NCBI GenBank assembly: GCA_012267605.1
Contig: JAAXGF010000153.1
Span: 1 to 12,309, forward strand
Length of the DNA stretch: 12,309 bases
Direction of reading: 5' to 3'
DNA from: Alphaproteobacteria bacterium
Lineage (GTDB): Bacteria > Pseudomonadota > Alphaproteobacteria > JAAXGF01
Shown here: positions 1 to 5,717 of the stretch, in pieces
Numbering within the stretch: position 1 is the first letter of the stretch
How the letters are laid out: every line of letters starts with the position of its first letter
Notes under the pieces: generated by a model
Database searches by the model: none
The model's input: the letters and a program-made list of their open reading frames with translations, nothing else
Told to the model about the DNA's origin: nothing
Translations under genes and position numbers: made by a program

Positions 1-476
1 TTAATTCAAACTGACCCAGTACCCGACAGTTTGGATGCGGCGCAGAAATCTCAGGATCGGTACAGGCACCACATAGATACAACGCAAAACTATTGCGCGG
101 CCTCAATGCATCCGCTCGTCACTCTCCGGTATATTGACCTGCAGTACGCGAATTGACTTAATCACGTGCTCCCGCAATCCGGTACCCTCTGCGTCACCTT
201 TGTCCCGCTGTTCGCATTGGCGTACGCCGGAGCCCACTACAATCACGACTGGCATACCTGGACTTGGATTTCTGCGTATCCATACCAGGTAAAAAACTGC
301 CTGATGTAGTTGATAGCCGATTAATTTTCCCGTTTCTGAGATCAATTAGTTTTGAGTCGTCGGAGCAGGTGTCAGATGCCATACCATTTGCCCGACAACA
401 TCAATTCAGCTCGGCCTCGTTTCAACGTCTCGGGTTTACCATCAGCGCAATACTCTCCGCGTCTGTCGGCAGAATT

Positions 477-521
477 ACCATACCTTGAAAGATGGGCATG
501 GTTTTTCTTTCTAAGTATGGT
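477..521. repeat. Imperfect inverted repeat, 16-base arms
   Basis: The left arm at 477-492 (ACCATACCTTGAAAGA) pairs with the right arm at 506-521 (TCTTTCTAAGTATGGT) at 14 of 16 positions around a 13-base loop. No T run follows on either strand, so it is not a standard intrinsic terminator. It could be an RNA hairpin, the remnant of a small palindromic element, or a protein-binding site. Seen directly; role unknown. Confidence 0.5.
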
Positions 522-605
522 TTAGTGAGCTACTGTCTATTCAACCATAGGGGATAGCGACACCCCAACCTATTGAAAGACTCGGGTATTCATAGGGGAG
601 GCTAA

Positions 606-868
606 ATGTTAAAGGCAACCCAGCGTTGGGAAGAGGGTGTACAAAATCGGTAAAGCGGCGAAGGTTTCGCCGCTATCCAACCCGCCACATGCGACCGATT
701 CGTACGAAGTTTCGTCGCAAATTACCGCAATGTTCGGCGACGACGTGAAAATCCTTTCGATTCAAGAATTCTTGGTAACGCGAAATAGGAAAGGCAAGAG
801 ATGGAGCAGACCAAATATTAGCGCAACTTGCGTTCGACCTCGTTGCGGTATACGCTTCTAAAAAATAA
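606..868 (+). pseudogene. Small unrecognised gene, apparently broken by two frame changes
   Basis: A strong ribosome binding site (GGGGAGG, 595-601) sits four bases before ATG 606. That frame (MLKATQRWEEG...) stops after 15 residues at 651-653. Another frame continues from about 637: VYKIGKAAKVSPLSNPP, then SSQITAMFGDDVKILSIQEFLV. Its codon use turns odd after about 775 (AGG, AGA, AGC in series). A third frame then reads well from 779 to the TAA at 866-868: REIGKARDGADQILAQLAFD followed by LVAVYASKK. Joined, these give one small soluble protein of about 87 residues with a helical C-terminus. Each junction is a shift of +1, so either the gene is decayed or the sequence has base errors. Alternatively, only the 15-codon frame with the good ribosome site is translated. 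I do not recognise the family. Confidence 0.35.
654..674. repeat. Perfect 9-bp hairpin directly after a 15-codon frame
   Basis: AGCGGCGAA (654-662) and TTCGCCGCT (666-674) are perfect reverse complements with a three-base loop (GGT). The stem begins on the base after the TAA (651-653) of the short frame that starts at 606 with a strong ribosome site. There is no T run, so it is not a classical terminator. It could act as an RNA structure in a leader, or be chance within a coding stretch, since one of the frames passes through it. Confidence 0.5.
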
Positions 869-948
869 TTGGAACGCCCAATTGAATACAAAAAAGTAGC
901 GGGGCAGTTGTGCCACCCGTAGCGCAATAGGCGCAAGACTGATTGTTC

Positions 949-1000
949 GGACGGCTGTTTTGTTGTCGGTTATTTACTTGATGTCACCGACAGGCCGTCC
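949..1000. repeat. Two-tier inverted repeat just before the Sel1-repeat gene
   Basis: An outer stem GGACGGC (949-955) / GCCGTCC (994-1000) encloses an inner stem TGTCGGT (964-970) / ACCGACA (986-992). Both are perfect over 7 bp. They are separated by an 8-base bulge on the left and a single base on the right, with a 15-base apical loop. The structure ends 27 bases before the ATG at 1028, so it would lie in the 5' untranslated RNA of the Sel1-repeat gene if transcription starts upstream. It could regulate translation or RNA stability; no regulator is identified. Confidence 0.45.
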
Positions 1001-1027
1001 CGAGGATACGGTATATCGCCACCACGA

Positions 1028-1426
1028 ATGGAAGCTAGAACGCCGAATTCAACGTCGGATGCCGTAGGAGAAACTATCGTAGCCCGCCTCGGGATCACGA
1101 CACAAAGATGCCACAGCTTGATAGCGGGGCTCATTTTCTGCGCCGCGGTCATTTTTCCCGCAAACGCCGACGTAGTAAACGGTATCAAAGCGCTCGCCGA
1201 AAAAGGTGATGCCGTGTCCCAGTATCACCTTGGGTATATGTATGAATATGGACGGCGGGTTCCCAAGGATCCGGTGCTAGCATACATGTGGTATAGCCTG
1301 GCAGCAGCACGGGGCCACCGGGAAGCTCGGACGAAGGGAGCTATACTTGGGGGAAAAATGTCGATTGAAGAGTTTAACGAGGCCCAAAGACTAATCAAGG
1401 AATGGGAGGCCAAAGCGGGGCGGTAG
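1028..1426 (+). CDS. Sel1-repeat (SLR/TPR-like) secreted protein
   Basis: The product has 132 residues. An unusually long N-terminus (about 30 residues) precedes a hydrophobic segment LIAGLIFCAAVIFPANA (31-47), which resembles a Sec signal peptide with possible cleavage after ANA. A Sel1-like repeat follows at about 60-96: A-x-x-Q-Y-H-LGYMYEYG, then VPKDPVLAYMWYSLAAARGH. The C-terminus is a charged helix ending EFNEAQRLIKEWEAKAGR. Sel1 repeats are alpha-alpha hairpins used in protein-protein contacts, often in periplasmic or envelope proteins. Only one repeat is clear, so this is a minimal member and the partner cannot be predicted. ATG 1028 has no good ribosome site; no better in-frame ATG lies before the signal segment, and a rare start nearer the hydrophobic stretch is possible. 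A hairpin at 949-1000 lies just upstream. Confidence 0.8.
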   Translation: MEARTPNSTSDAVGETIVARLGITTQRCHSLIAGLIFCAAVIFPANADVVNGIKALAEKGDAVSQYHLGYMYEYGRRVPKDPVLAYMWYSLAAARGHREARTKGAILGGKMSIEEFNEAQRLIKEWEAKAGR

Positions 1427-1605
1427 CGCGAATAGTCCCCACCAACAGCTGGCCGATCCAATTGAATGTAGCCACCTCAACCCTCTAACCCCGTGGAGGA
1501 ACAGGTGCCCCGCAGTGCCCCATTCACCAATGCGTCCACCTTTAATCCGTGACAAGCAAGAACACGAACCCCAATATGGGTTGCGAACAAACGAGTGAGT
1601 GGACA

Positions 1606-2126
1606 ATGAAAATTTTCGATGAAACTGGCCGTCTAGGTGCGGCGGCAAGGCGGTTTTTCGGTTGCCTTGTCCTTTCTCTCTTCTTCAGTTCCGTCGCGCC
1701 CTTAAGTGCTGTAGCTGGAGACCGTTATGTGGGTTATTATTATCCGCCGGCCCAAAGCAAGGAAGTGTATGGCGCACGAGCCGAACCCTTGCCCGATGCC
1801 AACCGGGAATCGAGGACCGGTTTTATCGTCGGCTTCAATCGTGAAATGCGGCTGCGGCCGTATCCCCCCGCTTCGTTATCTTTGCGAAGGGTGATGAAGC
1901 CGACAAGCTCATAATCGTCGGACTTGTCGACGGCTATTTGGATACCATATACCGCGCACGCGCGCTGTTGGCTCTGCTCACTGCCGAAGGGCGCGCGACA
2001 AAATTGTTCAGCGAATTGGGCGTCGAGACATTTTTCACCTTTCTAGATTTCGCCAAGCTATTCGGTTTCAAGAGCGTGATCGTATCCGATGGAAAACAGT
2101 TCACCCACCAGGTCACATTGGAATAG
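1606..2126 (+). pseudogene. Conserved secreted protein, frame broken in a C run at 1864-1869
   Basis: The frame starts at ATG 1606 (MKIFDETGR; upstream in-frame starts are GTG 1549 and ATG 1576). It has a signal peptide RRFFGCLVLSLFFSSVAPLSAVAG, then a mature start DRYVGYYYPP and SRTGFIVGFN...RPYPP. It then leaves frame. The next frame continues seamlessly: RFVIFAKGDEADKLIIVGLV, DTIYRARALLALLTAEGR, FFTFLDFAKLFGFKSVIVSD, and ends HQVTLE at 2126. The switch falls exactly on a run of six C; one extra C restores one frame of 173 residues reading RPYPPRFVIFAKG. From memory, similar alphaproteobacterial proteins are sometimes labelled molybdopterin-guanine dinucleotide biosynthesis protein A. I see no nucleotidyltransferase motif and do not adopt that function. 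A homopolymer sequencing error, a real pseudogene, or slippage-controlled expression would all give this pattern. Confidence 0.75.
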
Positions 2127-2186
2127 TGCCGTGGACAGCGTGAATGACGTTTCCCATCCAGGTAGGACGCGAAAATGAGGAGCCAC

Positions 2187-2564
2187 ATGAACATTGAAGA
2201 TCATGCAACGATGATACGCTGCGCGAAAAACCGAGCAATGATTACGTTGATGGCGGTCGGTTTACTTTGCGGTTGCGCGGTTTATGTTGACGAAACCTAT
2301 TTATTGCAAATAACCGGCACTGAAAATGTCATGTTCCACGGTAACTGTACGACCATCGATGCTCAAGGCAATGTCTTTACCCGAGATTTTAAGGGCGTGA
2401 TCCCTAACGACTTGGAGATTCACGGAGACATAATCTCGTGCAATTTTCAGAAATTGGCTGAATCTGGCGAAATCCACCTGGAACTTCTCTCCGAGGAAGG
2501 GGTGATTTCCACATCTTCTAGCGGGAGCCCGTATGGCTTCGTCACCGCCAAAGTTTATCGCTGA
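2187..2564 (+). CDS. Putative lipoprotein, function unknown
   Basis: The product has 125 residues from ATG 2187. This start is chosen because GAGGAG (2177-2182) lies four bases upstream; an earlier ATG at 2175 overlaps that site, and later ATGs at 2211 and 2238 are possible. The N-terminus is basic (RCAKNRAM), then hydrophobic (ITLMAVGLLCGC), ending in a lipobox-like LLCGC with the modified cysteine likely Cys30. The mature part has regularly spaced hydrophobic residues and two cysteines (in GNCTT and ISCNF) that could form a disulfide, and it looks beta-rich: TIDAQGNVFTRDFKG, DLEIHGDIISCNF, GEIHLELLSEEG. I recognise no family. It follows the broken secreted gene by 60 bases and shares its strand and envelope destination, so a common transcript is plausible. 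Confidence 0.65.
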   Translation: MNIEDHATMIRCAKNRAMITLMAVGLLCGCAVYVDETYLLQITGTENVMFHGNCTTIDAQGNVFTRDFKGVIPNDLEIHGDIISCNFQKLAESGEIHLELLSEEGVISTSSSGSPYGFVTAKVYR

Positions 2565-2654
2565 TCACTGCGCCCAGCGCCAATCATCCCCAGGCTGAGC
2601 GGAAACAAACCGATAACGCCATCGCCTGGACATCGTGAACGAGAGTAAGACTGC

Positions 2655-3005
2655 ATGGTTGATACTCCTGTGGCCGACACTGGATTGTGCCTCGTCTACA
2701 TGACAGCGCCAGATATCGAAATGGCGCGGCAAATTGGTAAATCACTTGTCAACGCACGCCTTGCTGCATGTGTAAACCTCATTCCCGGTATGCGATCCAT
2801 ATACCGATGGGAAAACGAGGATTGTGAAGACTCGGAAGTCGTCATCATCGCAAAGACCCGAAGGGAACGGCTTGACGGGATAACCGCTACCGTAACCAAA
2901 ATCCACAAATACGATTGCCCCTGTGTCGTGGCTGTGCCGATCGAAGCGGGCCATCAAGCTTTTCTCAACTGGATCAAATGCGAGACCGTTGACGAACTTC
3001 GGTAG
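2655..3005 (+). CDS. cutA: CutA1 divalent-cation tolerance family protein
   Basis: A 116-residue protein with the typical CutA1 length and layout. Residues 11-21 form the first strand (LCLVYMTAPDI). These are followed by NARLAACVNLIPGMRSIYRW (33-52), EVVIIAKT (61-68), IHKYDCPCVVAVPI (83-96) and the C-terminal FLNWI (103-107). The signature LAAC-N-x-IPG-SIY-W is clear. His84 in HKYDCP corresponds to the conserved His of the HPY-x-x-P motif; the usual Glu after the proline is Cys here. CutA1 forms a very stable ferredoxin-like trimer linked genetically to copper and other metal tolerance in E. coli, though its biochemical role is debated. ATG 2655 is preceded by GAGAG (2641-2645). A 6-bp inverted repeat (CCAGGC 2590-2595 / GCCTGG 2624-2629) lies in the upstream gap. 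Confidence 0.93.
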   Translation: MVDTPVADTGLCLVYMTAPDIEMARQIGKSLVNARLAACVNLIPGMRSIYRWENEDCEDSEVVIIAKTRRERLDGITATVTKIHKYDCPCVVAVPIEAGHQAFLNWIKCETVDELR

Positions 3006-3203
3006 AGCCGTTGGCTTGTAGAGCACATCGCCGGAAATTCATATCGCCTGCCGATGATTCTCTTCACCTGGAGGGCGAGCCGGCTTGGGCGCTGAGCATG
3101 AAGCGTACAATTGGAAACACCGCACTCGGGCTGAAAAAACCTACCGAACAATATTAAGAATTTTGGAATTCGGGCGCGTAGTTTTGGTAACGTACAATAG
3201 AAA

Positions 3204-3219
3204 AGTGAGCAAGATCACA
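3204..3219. promoter_or_regulatory. CRP/FNR-like palindromic operator candidate
   Basis: AGTGA-GCAAGA-TCACA matches the CRP consensus TGTGA-N6-TCACA at nine of ten core bases, inside an AT-rich tract. A TACAAT hexamer (3193-3198) lies just upstream. The match is direct; which regulator binds it, if any, is inference, because alphaproteobacterial CRP/FNR members (FnrL, FixK and others) prefer related but different half-sites. Confidence 0.4.
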
Positions 3220-3331
3220 TGTTTAAGAGTCAAAGCGCATCTTTATTAAGGTTAACGCACGGATTATAACTAAAAAAATGTTACCGTTGTCACATTATGT
3301 TGAAGTTCGATCGATTTACCGAAAATGGAAC

Positions 3332-3358
3332 TTGAATTTCAATAAAATTTTATATACT
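3332..3358 (+). promoter_or_regulatory. Possible sigma-70-type promoter before the gene at 3411
   Basis: TTGAAT (3332-3337) and TATACT (3353-3358) resemble -35 and -10 hexamers, with a 15-base spacer, which is shorter than the usual 17. They lie in an AT-rich tract where such matches arise easily by chance. Orientation and distance suit the gene starting near 3411. Confidence 0.3.
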
Positions 3359-3410
3359 TTACGTTACATTAAGCATCGGAAATTGGAATTGTCGAACTGG
3401 ATTTGTCATT

Positions 3411-3821
3411 TTGCTGGCCATTGCTAAGAATATAAACGCCGTACCTACCGCCGCCGTTCCTTCGGCTGCGGTGCAATCGGCTGCGGATGCCAAAATCCAT
3501 CGACTGGACGTCAATCGTTCGCGCGGTGCGGAAGGATCGGACGCGCGTGGTGCCCAACGTCACCAAAACTTTCGTCACCCAGACACGTCTTCTGCGACGG
3601 AACGAAGCGGAGCCGTGGGGAGAGAGCGGCACGCGTTGCGTGGCCCGAACTTACAACCTGGGTCTGAATTGCTATTTCTTACCCAACATGCCGCACAGGA
3701 ATTGATGGACACTGATCATGGACCGAGCTCGCGTCAGGCGGCGGAAAATGCGTACCGAACGACTATTCAACGAACTGAAAGCGTGCTTGGCGCGGACGAA
3801 CCCCTCGACTATTTGATCTAG
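3411..3821 (+). CDS. Small protein of unknown function, Ala/Arg-rich
   Basis: The frame runs 136 codons from TTG 3411; no ATG lies near the start, and the frame is open upstream to 3336, but that part is AT-rich and not gene-like. Codon use from about 3440 matches neighbouring genes. The N-terminus is alanine-rich (INAVPTAAVPSAAVQSAADA), the middle is charged and probably disordered, and the C-terminal third looks folded: LLFLTQHAAQELMD, then SSRQAAENAYRTTIQR and a hydrophobic end EPLDYLI. The layout of a low-complexity N-terminus, an FL-x-Q-x-x-AQE helix and a terminal A-Y segment recalls small uncharacterised alphaproteobacterial proteins I have seen; this is a weak memory, not an identification. 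It stands alone between an AT-rich promoter-like region and the convergent ialB gene. Confidence 0.55.
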   Translation: MLAIAKNINAVPTAAVPSAAVQSAADAKIHRLDVNRSRGAEGSDARGAQRHQNFRHPDTSSATERSGAVGRERHALRGPNLQPGSELLFLTQHAAQELMDTDHGPSSRQAAENAYRTTIQRTESVLGADEPLDYLI

Positions 3822-3948
3822 ATCCCCTCCTCGCAGACGTAGCGAGAGTTTCTTAGTTTACGGTACGCCAACTGCGCGCTATGAACCTTAGTCGCTGGAT
3901 GCTGAGTCACTGAACTCTAACAGATCATTCCTTAGAGCGCATTCGGAG

Positions 3949-4458
3949 CTAGCTGCAGGCTTTATTTATAGCGTTGATCGCCTTGGTGAATCCGAGCAAG
4001 GAATAAGTGTCTTTGGTTGCGGTTCCACGGCTTGACGTTCCCCTCACCACCATCTTACTCCCGGCCTTCATAGCCTTTACCAGTTTGACATCGCCCCCTT
4101 GCCGTGCCCACGCGTTGCCGTCGCTAGTAAACAACTCGAATGTTTGGCTGCCGATCGCAAGTTTGACCGTGCTGTTTTTCTTATAGGTATACCCCGCTTC
4201 AAAACTTACTTCGCCGCGCACGTTGTCCGCCTTACGGTTTGTCACGTAAGCGATGATATCACCGCGCCGAGTATAATTACCCTCGGCTTTTTTGGGCACG
4301 CTGGATATGAAACAGACTGCGGATTGGCCCGTACCCATCACGTAAGCCGTCCAATCCTTAAAGGTGTCCAGCACTTTGATCTCTGCCGACCTGGCTGAGC
4401 TAGTGGCGAGTATGATGCCGGCGAGCACAAGCGCCGCGCTATAACGAATTGGTCTCAT
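3949..4458 (-). CDS. Invasion-associated locus B (IalB) family periplasmic protein
   Basis: The product has 169 residues from ATG 4458. This start gives a proper signal peptide (MRPIRYSAALVLAGIILATS, cleavage near SARSA); the longer frame to 4533 would put 25 basic residues in front of it. The mature protein has the family hallmarks in order: FKDWTAYVMG (33-42), CFISSVPKKAEGNYTRRGDI (49-68), the VSFEAGYTYK strand, VKLAIGSQTFELFTSDGNAW, and MVVRGTSSRGTATKDTYSLL near the end, then GFTKAINAINKAC. Cys49 and Cys168 may form a disulfide. IalB was named for erythrocyte invasion in Bartonella, but the family is widespread in free-living alphaproteobacteria, where its role is unclear, so invasion should not be assumed. 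It lies 71 bases downstream of queF on the same strand and could be in its transcript or have its own promoter. Confidence 0.88.
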   Translation of the reverse strand: MRPIRYSAALVLAGIILATSSARSAEIKVLDTFKDWTAYVMGTGQSAVCFISSVPKKAEGNYTRRGDIIAYVTNRKADNVRGEVSFEAGYTYKKNSTVKLAIGSQTFELFTSDGNAWARQGGDVKLVKAMKAGSKMVVRGTSSRGTATKDTYSLLGFTKAINAINKACS

Positions 4459-4529
4459 CTTGGCGGTTAGAATAGCAATCGTCGTCCACTTGCGCCAGAT
4501 GCGGCAATTCCAAAATCTCGAGCTTGCCC

Positions 4530-4994
4530 TCAACCTCTACCACGGTAACTTGGAACACCGGTGTCGGGTACCCAAATTCCTTCTGGTGGCACGCCAGTTT
4601 GGTAAAACACGTCGATTGGTATGCCGCCACGCGGATACCAGTGGCCGGCGATTCGCAACCACTCCGGAGACATTTCCGCGATCAACCTCTTGGCGATCAT
4701 CATCGTGCATGCTTCGTGGAATACTCCGTGGTCGCGGAATGCGGCGAGATAGAGTTTGAGCGATTTGCTTTCGACGAGCTTTTTTCGAGGCACGTAGTCG
4801 ATCACCAAGTGCGCGAAGTCAGGCTGGTCTGTGACTGGACAAAGTGAAGTGAATTCGGGACACGAGAACCGAACCAAGTACAGATCGCCGGGTGACGGAT
4901 TGTCGAAGGTTTCAAGTTCGGCCACTTCCGGAGAATCCGGTCGCTCAACCTTATTGCCGAGCTGGCGAAATTCACTTACTCCGCGTCTATCCAT
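4530..4994 (-). CDS. queF: NADPH-dependent 7-cyano-7-deazaguanine (preQ0) reductase
   Basis: The 154-residue length fits the short, single-domain (type I) QueF class. QueF reduces preQ0 to preQ1 in the cytoplasm, the step before insertion of the queuosine precursor into tRNA. Visible catalytic features include the nucleophile Cys52 in EFTSLCPVTDQPDF with Asp59 seven residues on, and the QueF motif VESKSLKLY (74-82). His93-Glu94 follow in DHGVFHE. These match Cys55, Asp62 and the His/Glu pair of B. subtilis QueF at a constant offset of three. The start at ATG 4994 is chosen because the extension to 5105 lies inside the upstream gene and lacks family sequence. It overlaps the end of the TrmH-like gene by 8 bases, so the two are probably cotranscribed and perhaps translationally coupled. 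Confidence 0.95.
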   Translation of the reverse strand: MDRRGVSEFRQLGNKVERPDSPEVAELETFDNPSPGDLYLVRFSCPEFTSLCPVTDQPDFAHLVIDYVPRKKLVESKSLKLYLAAFRDHGVFHEACTMMIAKRLIAEMSPEWLRIAGHWYPRGGIPIDVFYQTGVPPEGIWVPDTGVPSYRGRG

Positions 4995-5544
4995 CGTTTG
5001 TTTGATCAACCGGAATGGTTGCCTTTCGACGCCGCTTCGGCAAACCAAACACATGCTTGGGCGGTGCTTCGTTCGGCCCTCCCGGACCAAGCGGGCGAGG
5101 CGCAAGACGCCCGAGGCTAGCGATTCGATCGTACATCACCACAGTCCCTGCGATGACCACGTTAAGACAAAACCGGCTCGGTATTCGGACCAAATAATCA
5201 CAACGTTCAACCAAGTCAGGAGACAGATTTCCCCTTTCCGGGCCAAGCACGTACGCAGCGCAACGTGGGTGACCGAAACTCGGCAACCCGACCGCTTGTT
5301 CGATTATTTCGACGCCAACCAGGGCACAACCCTTGGGCAACGTCAATTCCGACGTACGACCGTAATGATAGAACGGCAAATTGCGTTGGGCATCCGAGGT
5401 GTCAGACTTGACCTTGTTCAGACCGTTTGCGGCCCCGATGGTAAACACGAAGCTGGCGCCAAACGCGTTGGCGGCGCGAAACAAGTTGCCTAGGTTGGTT
5501 TCCTTGCTTATACCCTCGACACCAATGGCAAAATAGCCGCGCAT
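4987..5544 (-). CDS. TrmH/SpoU-family RNA 2'-O-ribose methyltransferase
   Basis: A SPOUT-fold methyltransferase that uses SAM to methylate a ribose 2'-OH in tRNA or rRNA. It has 185 residues from ATG 5544; an in-frame ATG at 5559 is also possible. The three SpoU motifs are present: motif 1 NLGNLFRAANAFGA with N17 and Arg23, motif 2 YVLGPERGNLSPDLVERCDY (98-117), and motif 3 FCLNVVIAGTVVMYDR (125-140), which has Cys where many members have Ser before LNV. The C-terminus is a basic tail (LPKRRRK) that could contact RNA. The target nucleotide cannot be told from sequence. It is followed by queF with an 8-base overlap; both genes act on tRNA modification or its precursors, which hints at, but does not prove, a tRNA target. 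The asparaginase gene diverges from it 173 bases upstream. Confidence 0.9.
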   Translation of the reverse strand: MRGYFAIGVEGISKETNLGNLFRAANAFGASFVFTIGAANGLNKVKSDTSDAQRNLPFYHYGRTSELTLPKGCALVGVEIIEQAVGLPSFGHPRCAAYVLGPERGNLSPDLVERCDYLVRIPSRFCLNVVIAGTVVMYDRIASLGRLAPRPLGPGGPNEAPPKHVFGLPKRRRKATIPVDQTNDG

Positions 5545-5717
5545 GTTCTCAGCCTGCATCGCGGCGGCCAGGAACGCAAGTCCCACGCCAATTGTGCCCA
5601 GTTTCGAGCCTCCGCACCGCCAGCCCCCTTTGCATTCTCACAGAACTGTAAAATCAAGTGCCCCATCGCCGCGGCTGCTTGAGGCTGTCTAAATTGTCGC
5701 GCAGATCAGGTGCGGAG

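Larger units (their letters stand above)
1..1027. other. Region without a recognisable intact gene; structured and partly degraded
   Basis: No reading frame here matches a family I know. On the plus strand, frame 1 is open from the left edge to a TGA at 154-156 and again to 318, so the end of a gene from outside the window is possible but unsupported. A minus-strand frame at 103-345 (80 codons, ending ESDERMH) has codon use similar to real genes nearby and cannot be excluded. A 49-codon plus frame at 376-525 ends in a hydrophobic stretch (ERWAWFFFLSMV). None has a clear ribosome binding site plus family signature. The better-supported content is three inverted repeats (477-521, 654-674, 949-1000), a 9-base direct repeat (546-554 and 591-599) and a broken small gene at 606-868. 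The likely reading is an intergenic or decayed region upstream of the Sel1-repeat gene. Confidence 0.5.
3006..3410. other. 405-base gap: possible small frame, then AT-rich regulatory stretch
   Basis: The first part (to about 3157) has normal composition and holds one open plus frame with gene-like codons. It runs from TTG 3011 to TAA 3157 (48 codons: LACRAHRRKF, ISPADDSLHLEGEPAWALSM, KRTIGNTALGLKKPTEQY). It has no clear ribosome site and no family I know, so it is left as a possibility. From about 3150 the sequence becomes strongly AT-rich, unlike the flanks, and carries no long frame. It contains a CRP/FNR-like palindrome and sigma-70-like hexamers, described separately. It most likely holds the promoter of the gene at 3411. 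Confidence 0.5.

Noticed and set aside
673..936. 87-codon minus frame over the 606-868 locus
   Set aside because: It reads as the antisense of the plus-strand coding-like segments and has no recognisable family pattern.
2590..2629. CCAGGC / GCCTGG inverted repeat upstream of cutA
   Set aside because: A 6-bp match across a 28-base loop is likely chance.
3487..3705. 72-codon plus frame with an ATG (MPKSIDWTSIVRAVRK...)
   Set aside because: It overlaps the longer frame at 3411-3821 in another register and lacks a ribosome site. The 3411 frame covers more sequence with better codon use, although this frame has the better start codon.
3830..3854. CTCGC/GCGAG hairpin followed by a T-containing stretch after the 3411-3821 gene
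   Set aside because: The stem is only 5 bp and the T run is interrupted, so it is too weak to call an intrinsic terminator.
4831..5493. 220-codon plus frame opposite queF and the TrmH-like gene
   Set aside because: It is the complement of two well-identified minus-strand genes, and its translation has no motif and an antisense-like composition.
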